Source of the DNA: Sphingomonas sp. 7/4-4
Lineage (GTDB): Bacteria > Pseudomonadota > Alphaproteobacteria > Sphingomonadales > Sphingomonadaceae
Direction: 5' to 3'
Assembly (NCBI RefSeq): GCF_027941955.1
Contig: NZ_CP115960.1
Span: 2,790,001 to 2,854,000 of the forward strand
Length of the DNA: 64,000 nt
Below the pieces are notes generated by a model. It saw nothing but the letters and a program-made list of their open reading frames with translations, was not told the DNA's origin and ran no database searches. Positions 10,383-18,774 of this stretch are shown in pieces (position 1 is the first letter of the stretch; each line of letters begins with the position of its first letter). A program made the position numbers and the translations under genes.

Positions 10383-10824
10383 GTTCTCCTCAAGGTTCGC
10401 ACCGATCTGATGCGGAACGTCTACGGGCCTCGATTCGTGTAGGAACGCTTTTGTTCACTATATGTTCCACAGAAAGCATCGCCTAGTTAGGCGTGTATGA
10501 TAATAAGTGGCAATAGCAATCCGCCGCGAGAAATTCGGGTATCGCACGATTTTTCGGATTTTTACCCACCCGAATGGCTAAAAAGCCACGTTTTATCAAA
10601 GATTTGTGAGCCGATCACTGACACCCAACACAGAATATCGCCAAGAACACCAACGCGCGCGAGGCCGACCTGTGGATAACTTTCGGGACGGGAGCTGAAC
10701 GAAGAAGAAGCGCAACCTGGGTCTTGGGGAGGACAACGGTTGCTCCGGGTATTGTACCAGCATCGACAGAATGCCCCATTCCAGAGAGTGCCCGAGGGGC
10801 TCAGCCGCCTCGCAGATTCACCCC
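10383..10824. other. Intergenic region, no gene recognised
   Basis: About 440 bases between the HExxH gene and the serine hydrolase. The part next to 10382 is AT-richer and should hold the promoter of the minus-strand group. The half from about 10640 is GC-rich. A 60-codon plus-strand frame at 10497-10679 has no ribosome binding site and no family resemblance. I see no repeat, tRNA or terminator that I would name. Confidence 0.4.
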
Positions 10825-12018
10825 TCACCCCGCCTTGCAAAGCCGGTCGGTCGCCAGCGCGATCCGCGATTCCGCGGTGGTCCGGTTCGAAGGGTCGTTC
10901 TCCACGCCGCGCGTCTCGGTGTTGAACGCCAGCAGGCTGCCGATCCCCTGATCGGGGCACAGGCTCAGATAGGCGCGGAAGCCGTTCTGGTCGCCATTAT
11001 GGCCCACGATCCGCACGCCGTCGCTCCGGTCGAGGAAGAAGGAAAGCCCGCTCCACGTCGTCTTCGCCATCCGCCCCTGGGTGAAGTCCTCGCCCGCCGC
11101 GATCTGCGGCCGCCACATCTCCTCGAGCGACGCCCGCTTGAGCACCCCGTCATATTCCGCCGCGCGCCCCGGATCGCCGAGCAGGAACGCGACATATTTC
11201 GCCATGTCGGGCAAAGGCGCGTTGAGCCCGCCGTTCGACACCGTCACGCCGGTATCGACGTCGAACGGCGCGGCGGTCCGCTTGCCGCCGCGCACATAAT
11301 AACTGTGCGACCGGTGCGGCTGCAGGAACGGCGGCGTGCGGTCGAAATAACTCGCATGCATGCCGAGCGGGCGCAGGATGTTCTTGTCGACATAGACTTC
11401 GAAATCCTCGCCCGAGAGCCGCTCGATAACCTGGCCGAGATAGACGATCCCCGGATTGGAATAGCTGAACCGGCTGCCCGGCCGGAACTTGACGTCGGTA
11501 TAAGGCAGCATCGCCGCCAGCTGCGCCCAGCTCTTGGGCTCGAACGGCTGCCAGTCGCGATCGCGCCAGCGCCAGGTGCCGCCGCCGAAGCCGGCGCTGT
11601 GGCTCATCAGCTGGCGCAGCGTGATCGCGCCCGTGTCGCCGAACGGATTATGCACCGCCGCCAGCTCGGGCACGTAGCGGACGATCGGGTCGTCGAGCGT
11701 CAGCAGCCCGCGGTCGCGCAGCTGCAGGATCGCGATCCCGGTCATCGTCTTGGTGATCGACGCCCAGTGATAGATCGTCTGCGCGTCCACCGGCACATGC
11801 GCCTCGGCATCCTGCTCGCCGAGATGATCGGCGATGATCGTCCGCCCGCCGCGCACCACATAGAAGCTGCTCCCGACGATCCCCGCCTTGCGCATCTCGG
11901 CGCGGTGCAGCGCGCGGAACTCGGCCACTGCCTTGTCGAACGCCCGCTCGTCGGCCTTTGCCGGCCCCGCGGCCAGCGACGATGCGAGCAGCAGGCAGGC
12001 GGCGAGCCGGCGGAACAT
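10825..12018 (-). CDS. Secreted beta-lactamase-family serine hydrolase (class C / EstB-like)
   Basis: Periplasmic serine hydrolase of the beta-lactamase/transpeptidase fold (Pfam Beta-lactamase). Signal peptide LAACLLLASSLAAGPAKA. The catalytic triad motifs are present: SITK (S-x-x-K), YSN (Y-x-N) and HNG (the K/H-T/N-G position). Substrates in this family range from D-peptides to esters and are not predictable. 397 residues, intact. ATG 12018 with GAGGAAGG at good spacing is preferred over an upstream TTG at 12024. Confidence 0.9.
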   Translation of the reverse strand: MFRRLAACLLLASSLAAGPAKADERAFDKAVAEFRALHRAEMRKAGIVGSSFYVVRGGRTIIADHLGEQDAEAHVPVDAQTIYHWASITKTMTGIAILQLRDRGLLTLDDPIVRYVPELAAVHNPFGDTGAITLRQLMSHSAGFGGGTWRWRDRDWQPFEPKSWAQLAAMLPYTDVKFRPGSRFSYSNPGIVYLGQVIERLSGEDFEVYVDKNILRPLGMHASYFDRTPPFLQPHRSHSYYVRGGKRTAAPFDVDTGVTVSNGGLNAPLPDMAKYVAFLLGDPGRAAEYDGVLKRASLEEMWRPQIAAGEDFTQGRMAKTTWSGLSFFLDRSDGVRIVGHNGDQNGFRAYLSLCPDQGIGSLLAFNTETRGVENDPSNRTTAESRIALATDRLCKAG

Positions 12019-12113
12019 AGGCAACCTTCCTCAGGGGATGAGCGGTCGCCGATTGTGCGGGCTGGCGGGCGGCTGCGCAACCGGAATACCGGCGCCGACG
12101 GCCGCCCCCTGCC

Positions 12114-12649
12114 TCACATCGCCTGGAACACCCCGCAGGCGATCCGCCCGCCCGAATTGCCCGAGGGATCGGTCTTGTAGTCGTCGGGATCGGCGTGGAT
12201 CACGATCGCCGCGCCGTCCTGGTCGAGCAATTGCTGATAGGTGCCGCCCGGCAGCGTGAAGATCGTCCGGTCGCGGCCGGTGCCGCCCTCGCCGATGTCG
12301 AGATTGGGCATGTCGCCGGCATGCGGCCCCGCGGGGTTCTCCTTGCCATGCTGGTGCGTGGTCGGGTTCCAGTGCGGCCCCGCGCTCGCGAAGCTGGGCC
12401 CTCGCACTTGCCGATCGCGTGGATATGCGTGCCGTGCGGCCCCGGCGGAAGCTTGCCCGCCTCGACCATCACCCGGATCGAACCGTCGACTTCCTCGGCG
12501 ATCGCCGTGCCGATCGACTCGCCCGCGGCGTTCTTGATGTCGGCTTGCGCGCGATAATGCCCCGCCATGTAGCGGGCATTCTCCTGGGGCGTCGCGCACC
12601 CGCTCAGGCCCACCACTGCCGCAACCGCCACCATCGCACCGCGCTTCAT
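12114..12649 (-). CDS. sodC: Superoxide dismutase [Cu-Zn] lipoprotein (one-base frameshift)
   Basis: Periplasmic Cu/Zn superoxide dismutase. The N-terminus is a lipoprotein signal (AAVVGLSGC). Copper and zinc ligands are in GTHIHAIGKCEG, HWNPTTHQHG and, at the C-terminus, VIHADPDDYKTDPSGNSGGR, with the conserved GGRIACGVF end. The frame breaks at 12396-12398 (one base short in a three-base run), splitting the copper-site half from the zinc loop; the rebuilt protein is about 178 residues, normal for SodC. The start at 12649 gives the best signal peptide. Confidence 0.9.
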
Positions 12650-12712
12650 GACTCACTCCTGCCGGTCATTGTCCGGCTCTAATGGACCCGCATCGCGCAG
12701 GTTCCAATCCCC

Positions 12713-13732
12713 TCAGCCGGTTCCCAGGCAATCTCCGTCGCGCTTACCGCTCACGCTGCCGATGCCGAGCACGATCTTGCCCCGCCGCGAGAAGGTCAGC
12801 GCCTGCCAGCGCCCGCTATTCCCCACTGCGGTGCGGCTGCGGATAAAGGTCAGGTGGAGCATCTCATATTGCTCGGGATCGATCATTCCCCTGTCGATCA
12901 TGCAGCGCCACTGCGCGACGTTCCACGCATAATCGCGCGCCACCCCGTCCTGGTCGATGGTCCGGCTCAGTGCTTCATACCAGGCGAAGATCGCGCGCAG
13001 CCGGTCCCAGCGCTCGGCCTCGGGCATCGCCGCCAATTTGCCCCGCAGCCGCGCCAGGTCCTCGTCCGCCGGAAAGAAGCCCTGCTGAATTTTGGTGTCG
13101 ATCGCCCAGCGCACTTTCCGCATCGTGATCGGCTGCCCCGCGAACACGCGGAGCAAGTCCGCCCGCACGTCCATCAGCAATGCGACATAAGCGTCGGTCT
13201 GCACCTGCAGCATCGCATCGCTCTCGAAGATCGCGGTCAATTCGGCGAGGATCACCGGGTTGAGCTTCCCGTCCGCGCCATGCGCCGCGAGGATCCCTTC
13301 CCGGCATTTGTCCTTCACCGGCACCTTCAGGCAGGCCTTCGAGAACAGCAATTTGCCGTATACCGGCGCCAGCATTTTGCGCGTCCGCCCGAACCTGCCG
13401 CCCAGCCGCTTCTTCCACGCCGCGAGCACCGGCTGCAGGCTGCCCGTGCCGTAATTCCACTGGCTCATCCCCACCGAGACGAGCTGGCTGTCGAAATTGC
13501 CCACCGGCATCGCCCAGCAGCCCATCGTCTCGGGGATCGCGGTCTCGGCCATCCGCTCGAAGATCGCCGCGCGGTCCAGCCCGATCTCCGCCAGCCGCGC
13601 CGCCGCCTCGGGATCGACTCGCAGAAACGCCTCCTCGCGCACCCGCCGGCACCCCGGCGCGGGCAGCGGCACCGGCGCAACCTGCGGCACCGCCTGGATC
13701 ATCACGGCAAGCGCCAGCCCCAGCATCCCCAT
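12713..13732 (-). CDS. Hypothetical exported protein (chitosanase/lysozyme-like fold suspected)
   Basis: 339 residues with a short hydrophobic N-terminus (MGMLGLALAVMIQAVPQVAP) that looks like a weak signal peptide. The segment GNFDSQLVSVGMSQWNYGTG, followed by LQPVLAAW, resembles glycan-cleaving or lysozyme-like proteins that start NFDxQGxSxGxLQxNxGxG, but I cannot identify the catalytic pair with confidence. Cys pairs (SKACLKVPVKDKC) could form disulfides. ATG 13732 follows GGAGGGAG. Not confidently assigned. Confidence 0.6.
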   Translation of the reverse strand: MGMLGLALAVMIQAVPQVAPVPLPAPGCRRVREEAFLRVDPEAAARLAEIGLDRAAIFERMAETAIPETMGCWAMPVGNFDSQLVSVGMSQWNYGTGSLQPVLAAWKKRLGGRFGRTRKMLAPVYGKLLFSKACLKVPVKDKCREGILAAHGADGKLNPVILAELTAIFESDAMLQVQTDAYVALLMDVRADLLRVFAGQPITMRKVRWAIDTKIQQGFFPADEDLARLRGKLAAMPEAERWDRLRAIFAWYEALSRTIDQDGVARDYAWNVAQWRCMIDRGMIDPEQYEMLHLTFIRSRTAVGNSGRWQALTFSRRGKIVLGIGSVSGKRDGDCLGTG

Positions 13733-13775
13733 CCCCTCTCCCTCCGTTCGGCCCTGAGCAAGGCGTATCGGCGTT

Positions 13776-13913
13776 CAAATCCTCCCCGCCAGGGGAGGTG
13801 GCGCCGAAGGCGACGGAGGGGAAGTAAGCAGCGCACTTTCCAATCGAGCGCAGTGATTCCGCCCCTCCGTCACGCTATGCGTGCCACCTCCCCCTGGCGG
13901 GGGAGGATTTGAA
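13776..13913. repeat. REPIN-like inverted pair of palindromic repeats (family A)
   Basis: Two copies of the same module face each other. Each begins with a hairpin reading aatcctccccgccagggg (13778 rightward; 13909 leftward), then a second short hairpin whose stem differs between copies (gcgccgaaggcg versus a gcgtg/cacgc stem), then cggaggggc/a. The changes keep base pairing. Non-coding; lies between two minus-strand genes. The same family occurs at 36907-37033 and 51099-51218. Confidence 0.85.
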
Positions 13914-13956
13914 AGCCTCGCTCGCCTGAATGCCACACACGCCAGCACCCCGCCCC

Positions 13957-14796
13957 TCAGCCGCCGGACCCCGGCGTCCCGCCCCAGCACGCCTGCCAGC
14001 GCGCCCAGTCCTGCGCCTGCGCCGTCTCGGCTTCGTTCGCCAGCCTCCGCTTCGCCGCGGCGATCGCCTTGGCCAGAGCGGCGTTGGTCTCCTCGCGCGT
14101 CGCCACCGGCTTGCGGAAGACCTTCCCGCCCCGCGCCTGCGCCGGATTCGCCGCACCGGCCCTTGCTCCGCCCGCCGCCGCATCGCGCTGCCCGCGCAGC
14201 ACCAGCGTGCGCAGCAGCGATTCCGAGAAGCGCCAGCGGTGCCCCACGATCTGTCCGCCGTGCACGATCGGCTCTTCCCAGCCATGCACCGCGCGCTCGA
14301 ACGCGACTTGCTCCACCGTCACTGCCTGGGTTTCGAGCGCAATGTCCCAGTCCTTGGCGAACCGCGCGCATTGCTCGCGCAGCCGATAGGCCGAAGTCGA
14401 CGAGATCCGCGCCCGCGCACAGGCATCGCGGACGCTCCCGGTCTCGGAAAGCGCGCGCAGGAACAGCTTCCGCCGCGCCTCGCCCCAGCCGTCGCGCCGC
14501 TGCCGCAGGTCGCCCAGCGGCTCCTCGGCCGGCGCCCGCGCCGCCTTGCCCTGCTCGGCGATCCACGCCGTCTGCTGCTCGGCGAGCACCGCCGCCCAGC
14601 GCGCCGCGAAGTCCGGACAGCGCCGCCGCCGTCTATAGGCGACCGATTGCGACCGCCCGATCGCCGCCGCCGCATCGCGCACTCGCCCGGTGAAGCGCAG
14701 CGCGAGCAGGAACGCCTGCTCGGTATCCACGCTCCACCGCGCGAACGGCTTGGGCGCGGTCCGCGGCGCCCAATGCGGCGGCGACATATCGGTCAT
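13957..14796 (-). CDS. Hypothetical protein with two HTH-like (terminase-small-subunit-like) repeats
   Basis: 279 residues, Arg/Ala-rich and basic. Two segments look alike: residues about 25-65 (FLLALRFTGRVRDAAAAIGR) and about 110-150 (FLRALSETGSVRDACARARI). Each reads as a helix-turn-helix of the kind found in phage terminase small subunits and resolvase-like DNA binders. No large terminase or phage gene is nearby, so it is probably a chromosomal DNA-binding protein. Function unknown. ATG at 14796. Confidence 0.65.
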   Translation of the reverse strand: MTDMSPPHWAPRTAPKPFARWSVDTEQAFLLALRFTGRVRDAAAAIGRSQSVAYRRRRRCPDFAARWAAVLAEQQTAWIAEQGKAARAPAEEPLGDLRQRRDGWGEARRKLFLRALSETGSVRDACARARISSTSAYRLREQCARFAKDWDIALETQAVTVEQVAFERAVHGWEEPIVHGGQIVGHRWRFSESLLRTLVLRGQRDAAAGGARAGAANPAQARGGKVFRKPVATREETNAALAKAIAAAKRRLANEAETAQAQDWARWQACWGGTPGSGG

Positions 14797-14877
14797 CGAA
14801 GCGGCTCCCCATCTCAGCGAGCCGAACCAGTTATCGCATCTTTTCCAACATTGAAAGAACCAAATAGGAACAAACCA

Positions 14878-16023
14878 TCACGCCGGCGCAGCTTCCTGCT
14901 CCGCCGCCGCGGCCGCCGTGGCAGCCGCGACTGCCTCGCCGACCCCGCTCACGCCCAGCACCAAAGGCAGCAGCGGCGGCTGGATCCAGCTCTGCACTTC
15001 GGCCGGGTCGAACAATGCGGTCACCCCGAATTCCTCGTTATAGGCCACGGTGTGCTGGAACAGTATCTCCTTCGCCAGCGTCGCGCTGTCGGTGATCTGG
15101 CCATATTGGCGCGCGCCGGTGAACAGCGCATTGTTGTTGGTGGCGACATAGGGATTGGACGATCCGCCCGCGAAGGTCTCCGCCATCGTGCGCAGCGCCG
15201 CCACCTCCCCGCTCATCTTGACGCCGGTATAATACATCGCCGTCGTCCACGAGAAGATCCCGGTGGTGACCTGCGCCAGCCCCGGCCCGGTGCTCGCGCC
15301 GGCCCAGGCATTGGGCACCAGGTCGTGCGCATTATACTGGTTGGCGTTCCACATCTGATAGCCGCTGCCCGAAACGACCGGATAGGCGGCATTGAACGCA
15401 GTCGCGAACGCCGCGTCCGCCGTGGTCGGCCCCGCGGTCGGAAAGGTATAGACGTTCTGCCAGCCGCTGCCCGACGTGCCGTTCGGATAGAGCGTGTAGG
15501 CGAGCAGGGGCGTCAGCCCGCCGCCCAGGCTGTGCCCGCAGAACACCAGATCGTCGGACGCATTCGCCGTGCCGCTCAGGAAATCCTGCAGCGATGTCCC
15601 GCCCGCCTGGAGGCCCAGCAGCGCCTGCAGCCCGGCGAAATTGCCGACCGTGACGTTCCCCGCATTGGTCCCCGGCACCGGCACCATGTAGAGCGGCACC
15701 GCGGCGAGATCCTCGAAGAACACATTGTACGGCGAATGCGGATTGGTCGCCGAGACCGGCACGACATAGACGTTCTGGCTGCTGTTGTAGCAGACCGCCG
15801 CGGCCTGATCGGAAAAGTCGCTGAACGGCGCCTGCCACATGGCCGGGCCCCACACGATCTGCCAGTCGTCGCCATTGGTGAAGTCGGGATTGGTGATCAG
15901 GGCCTGCAATTCGCCCTGCAGATAGGTCGCCAGCGTCGCCGCATCGCCCGTCTGCGTCGCCGCCGCGCAAATTTCGATGGCCAGACAATATACTTGCTGC
16001 TGAATGGTCGTGCAAACAGACAT
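14878..16023 (-). CDS. Lipase, class 3 (alpha/beta hydrolase)
   Basis: Alpha/beta hydrolase of the fungal-type class 3 lipase family. The nucleophile elbow is VFCGHSLGGG, with Ser flanked by His and Leu as expected; a candidate Asp lies in YNAHDLVPN. No obvious signal peptide, although Cys residues (MSVCTTIQQQVYC) crowd the N-terminus. The C-terminus ends in an Ala/Glu-rich tail. Two ATGs are possible, 16029 and 16023; AAGGAG is eight bases before the second, which I prefer. 381 residues, intact. Confidence 0.8.
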   Translation of the reverse strand: MSVCTTIQQQVYCLAIEICAAATQTGDAATLATYLQGELQALITNPDFTNGDDWQIVWGPAMWQAPFSDFSDQAAAVCYNSSQNVYVVPVSATNPHSPYNVFFEDLAAVPLYMVPVPGTNAGNVTVGNFAGLQALLGLQAGGTSLQDFLSGTANASDDLVFCGHSLGGGLTPLLAYTLYPNGTSGSGWQNVYTFPTAGPTTADAAFATAFNAAYPVVSGSGYQMWNANQYNAHDLVPNAWAGASTGPGLAQVTTGIFSWTTAMYYTGVKMSGEVAALRTMAETFAGGSSNPYVATNNNALFTGARQYGQITDSATLAKEILFQHTVAYNEEFGVTALFDPAEVQSWIQPPLLPLVLGVSGVGEAVAAATAAAAAEQEAAPA

Positions 16024-16141
16024 CGCCATACTCCTTCGGTTGGGAACGAAGAGACGCAGGGAATTCTATTGAATACCTGCAAGGAGTCCAGACGATATCT
16101 TGCCTAACCGCCATCTCACCATTTCTTCAAGGTGCGCGATT

Positions 16142-16182
16142 GTTTAATTTACATGAAACCACGGTTTAATTTACATGAAACC
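16142..16182 (+). repeat. 19-bp tandem direct repeat
   Basis: The 19-base string gtttaatttacatgaaacc occurs at 16142-16160 and again at 16164-16182, three bases apart. The second copy contains the ATG of the small ORF at 16175. It could be a regulator binding site or a recent slippage duplication. Confidence 0.85.
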
Positions 16183-16369
16183 GCCGGGTACTCTCCGACA
16201 TGCCCGATTGAAGGTCACTGGCGACGGCTTCACCGGCATCAAGGTCAACCGCTACCCGGCCGGCGAGGGCCGCACCCTCGAGGTCAAGGACTATACCGGC
16301 TATGTCGATAACCCCTCGGCCCAGGGGCGGCGGGACATGGAGATGATCGTGAAGGCGTGCCGGGGGTGA
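16175..16369 (+). CDS. Small hypothetical protein or gene remnant (64 aa)
   Basis: 64 residues. The C-terminal part (FTGIKVNRYPAGEG, then LEVKDYTGYVDNPSAQGRRD) looks like the end of a structured domain rather than random coding, so this may be the tail of a lost gene. The ATG lies inside the second copy of a 19-base direct repeat and has no convincing ribosome binding site. Not recognised. Confidence 0.4.
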   Translation: MKPPGTLRHARLKVTGDGFTGIKVNRYPAGEGRTLEVKDYTGYVDNPSAQGRRDMEMIVKACRG

Positions 16370-16378
16370 CCCCAGACT

Positions 16379-16397
16379 CCCTCCCTGCAAGGGAGGG
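16379..16397. repeat. Short GC hairpin, single
   Basis: Perfect 8-base stem ccctccct / agggaggg with loop gca, just after the small ORF at 16175-16369, and followed by a second short stem around 16409 (gcgcgc-gtct-gcgcgc). Could act as a terminator for convergent transcripts but lacks a T tract. Confidence 0.5.
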
Positions 16398-16538
16398 GCA
16401 GGAGGTGGGTGCGCGCGTCTGCGCGCCCAAAAGAATCGTCAGACCCACGCTTCGCCCGACCCTTACAGGCAAGCGAATGGCTGGAGCCAATACGCCCCAC
16501 CCGAAAATTCCTCCCCAAGCCAAGCGTGAACGGGAGAG

Positions 16539-16931
16539 TTACCGCACAATCACATGCGCATCGATCGCCGCCAGATACTCCTCTTCGGAAATCTGGTGAT
16601 CCACCACGGCGATCATCAGCTCGGCCAGTTCGAGGTCGTCGGGATCGCGGAAAGTGTAGCCGTTGATCCAGAGGAACCGAAACAGCGCCGCCTGCGCCGT
16701 CCGCTTGTTGCCTTGGCGAAAACAGTGATTCTGCGCGACCGACACGGCAAGCGCCACGCCTAGCCGCACCACGTCCTCGTCCTTTTCGTAGTGCCGTATC
16801 TGCCGGGGCCGATGCACCGAGCTGTCGAGCAGCCCGGCATCGATCAGCCCGAAAGGCTCGCCGCTATCCTCGACCGCGAGCCGATTGAACTCGATCAGCT
16901 CGTCAGCTTCGATCCAGCTCGGCGCGCTCAC
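16539..16931 (-). CDS. doc: Fic/Doc-family toxin (death-on-curing-like)
   Basis: 130-residue Fic-fold protein of the Doc type. The family loop is NHCFRQGNKRTA, with the catalytic His at residue 69; where Doc normally has an acidic residue (HxFxDxNKR) this protein has Gln. Doc phosphorylates EF-Tu and is neutralised by a Phd-type antitoxin. The GTG start at 16931 overlaps the antitoxin stop (GTGA at 16928-16931), showing translational coupling. It is either a toxin with altered metal-site chemistry or an inactive homologue. Confidence 0.82.
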   Translation of the reverse strand: MSAPSWIEADELIEFNRLAVEDSGEPFGLIDAGLLDSSVHRPRQIRHYEKDEDVVRLGVALAVSVAQNHCFRQGNKRTAQAALFRFLWINGYTFRDPDDLELAELMIAVVDHQISEEEYLAAIDAHVIVR

Positions 16932-17062
16932 TCAGCGAGCTTGGCCATCACTTTCGGATAAAGCTCTTTGGCCTGCTCCAGCGCAGCCGCCGGATCGAAC
17001 TTCTCGCCCGTCGGGCGCGCCTTGCGAACAGGGCGCTGATCGGGCTTGCGCAACGCAACCAT
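16928..17062 (-). CDS. Small antitoxin partner of the Doc-like toxin
   Basis: 44 residues (MVALRKPDQRPVRK at the start, AAALEQAKELYPKVMAKLAE at the end), preceded by AGGAGG before ATG 17062. It is basic, then helical, and far shorter than a full Phd DNA-binding antitoxin, so it may be the toxin-neutralising helix alone. Coupled to the toxin by a 4-base overlap. An imperfect repeat GATA-N7-TATC at 17089-17103 lies in the promoter region. Assigned by position. Confidence 0.7.
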   Translation of the reverse strand: MVALRKPDQRPVRKARPTGEKFDPAAALEQAKELYPKVMAKLAE

Positions 17063-17113
17063 GCTGTCCTCCTGCTCAATCGCATATGGATATCGGTAGT
17101 ATCAGGGGTTGAG

Positions 17114-18466
17114 TCAATGTGAGGTGAACGGTCCGCCTGCTGCATGCCACGAGCAACGGCCATACCAATCTGATTGGCATCTAATCCACTCAGGGGAGTC
17201 TGCAAATAATTGCCCCTGCTCAGGAAATCGCAAAAGACCCTTGGCATCTTCCGAAACCATCCCATCAGCTATGCCCTTCATCAATACATAAGGAAGCATC
17301 GCAGGATCTCTGAAACGGTATCGATAGCCCCGCTCTTCACCCTTCCTCTGCAGGATCGATCCACGCTTTTCCGTAATGAAATCTGCGAGATGATTGCGGT
17401 ATTGCGCGATCGTCATTGGCTTTCCACGGATCTTTTCGAAGGGTGTCAGAACTGCCGCAGGGGCAAAATAGCCTGCATCATCAGCAGGCGCCAATGCACA
17501 AGAAAGAAGTATTTCTTTAAATAAACTTCCTGGCTGATTGCTATAAATAGCTCTTTCATATCCAACTCGGAGAGATTCTAGGGAACCCCTAAGAACTTCC
17601 TCAATGGAATAGTCGACATCCTCTTCATTTATACGCCTTCTCAAGTCGCTTACAGCTCGTCCCGCCGCGTGCTTACCTAAGCGGTGCACATATGTTGGCA
17701 GGCCTCGCGCCAAGATAATAATCTTCCATCGAGCGTCTGGCTCTATGTTCAAACCCAATGCCTTCAAACGGGTGTCAATAATCTCACCAAGTTCATCGCG
17801 AGACATTCTCGGCATGGGCACTTCTTCAGTGCAGCGCTGTATGGATTCATGTCCAGCGAATAATTGCGAAACACTGTCGCCGACACCAACAATAACTATA
17901 GTAGCCGGAACGCCATCGTCTGACAAAGCTTTAATAGTATTCGCGAACAATTTGGCGGTCTCGCCCGCATCCTCTATTTCATTAAATTCATCTACAACGA
18001 AAATGGGGATATCATTTGCTGAAAATGTTTTCATTTCACGCAAAATATCGTCCGGTTCAAGCTCGCGACCAGTATAAACATCATTTAACGATGCTACGCG
18101 CTGCTCGCCATCTTCAACATGAGTGAATTGCATGTCTTTGAAGAATTTTCGCCAGATCGTTTCGTAAGTGTCCCCTGGGGCGCATGCCTTGCGGGCATGA
18201 ACTACCGTTTGACGTCCAGCGGGGACGAATAACGCCAGAACCTGAGAGAGCGAGGTTTTGCCTACACCACGCTCTCCGTAGAGAATGGCATGTCGTCCGG
18301 GTTCAGCGACCGCATTGAGCAGCTGACCGATCTGCCTCCTTCTTCCAGCAAATAGGTCAGCCAATCTGATGGGCGTTGATGGGGTGAAAAGTTGCCCGAT
18401 CTCAAAGAGAAGCGAAGGGACATCGTCGCTCGTCAATCTCGGCAAGGGCGCAGGCTTTATACTCAT
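17114..18466 (-). CDS. Orphan AAA/ORC-like ATPase, AT-rich island gene
   Basis: 450-residue P-loop ATPase. Walker A is GERGVGKT at residues 64-71 and Walker B is IFVVDEF near 155-161; GVGDSVSQLFAGHESIQRC looks like the sensor region. The C-terminal half resembles a winged-helix segment (RGSILQRKGEERGYRYRFRD). This resembles ORC1/CDC6-like or TniB-like ATPases that serve transposition or defence, but no partner gene adjoins it. Codon use and GC are clearly lower than in neighbours, a sign of transfer. ATG 18466; a TTG at 18472 is also possible. A perfect inverted repeat lies 12 bases upstream. Confidence 0.75.
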   Translation of the reverse strand: MSIKPAPLPRLTSDDVPSLLFEIGQLFTPSTPIRLADLFAGRRRQIGQLLNAVAEPGRHAILYGERGVGKTSLSQVLALFVPAGRQTVVHARKACAPGDTYETIWRKFFKDMQFTHVEDGEQRVASLNDVYTGRELEPDDILREMKTFSANDIPIFVVDEFNEIEDAGETAKLFANTIKALSDDGVPATIVIVGVGDSVSQLFAGHESIQRCTEEVPMPRMSRDELGEIIDTRLKALGLNIEPDARWKIIILARGLPTYVHRLGKHAAGRAVSDLRRRINEEDVDYSIEEVLRGSLESLRVGYERAIYSNQPGSLFKEILLSCALAPADDAGYFAPAAVLTPFEKIRGKPMTIAQYRNHLADFITEKRGSILQRKGEERGYRYRFRDPAMLPYVLMKGIADGMVSEDAKGLLRFPEQGQLFADSPEWIRCQSDWYGRCSWHAAGGPFTSH

Positions 18467-18477
18467 ACTCAAACTGA

Positions 18478-18500
18478 TATCACTAAACCCGATAGTGATA
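18478..18500. promoter_or_regulatory. Perfect inverted repeat upstream of the ATPase gene
   Basis: TATCACTA (18478-18485) and TAGTGATA (18493-18500) form a perfect 8-base inverted repeat around a 7-base spacer, ending 12 bases before the ATPase ATG. Size and placement suit an operator for autoregulation or for a phage-type repressor. No regulator in the window can be tied to it. The rest of the 308-base gap up to the aconitase start (18501-18774) shows no other named feature. Confidence 0.6.
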
Positions 18501-18774
18501 CAACTTCGGCCGATACTAAAACCCTTTTTGGTTGAAAGCAGGGCATTTTTGACGTCATGAATGCTTGCCGATCATAGCCTTGTGGCGTGAGGATGGCTCA
18601 CTGTCGGACATCAATGTGCTGTTGCTCGACAGACGCTTCCCCTCCCGCCCCCTCCGCGCTAAGGCCCGGCCCGAATCTCGCATTCGCAGCACCCTCCGGC
18701 GCGCCCGCGCGTTCCTCCCAAGGATCGCGTCCCCCGAGCGCCCGGGCCGGACAGTAGAAAGGATCCCGCGCCCC

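Noticed and set aside
10497..10679. 60-codon plus-strand frame in the intergenic region
   Set aside because: No ribosome binding site, no family resemblance, and the composition changes midway.
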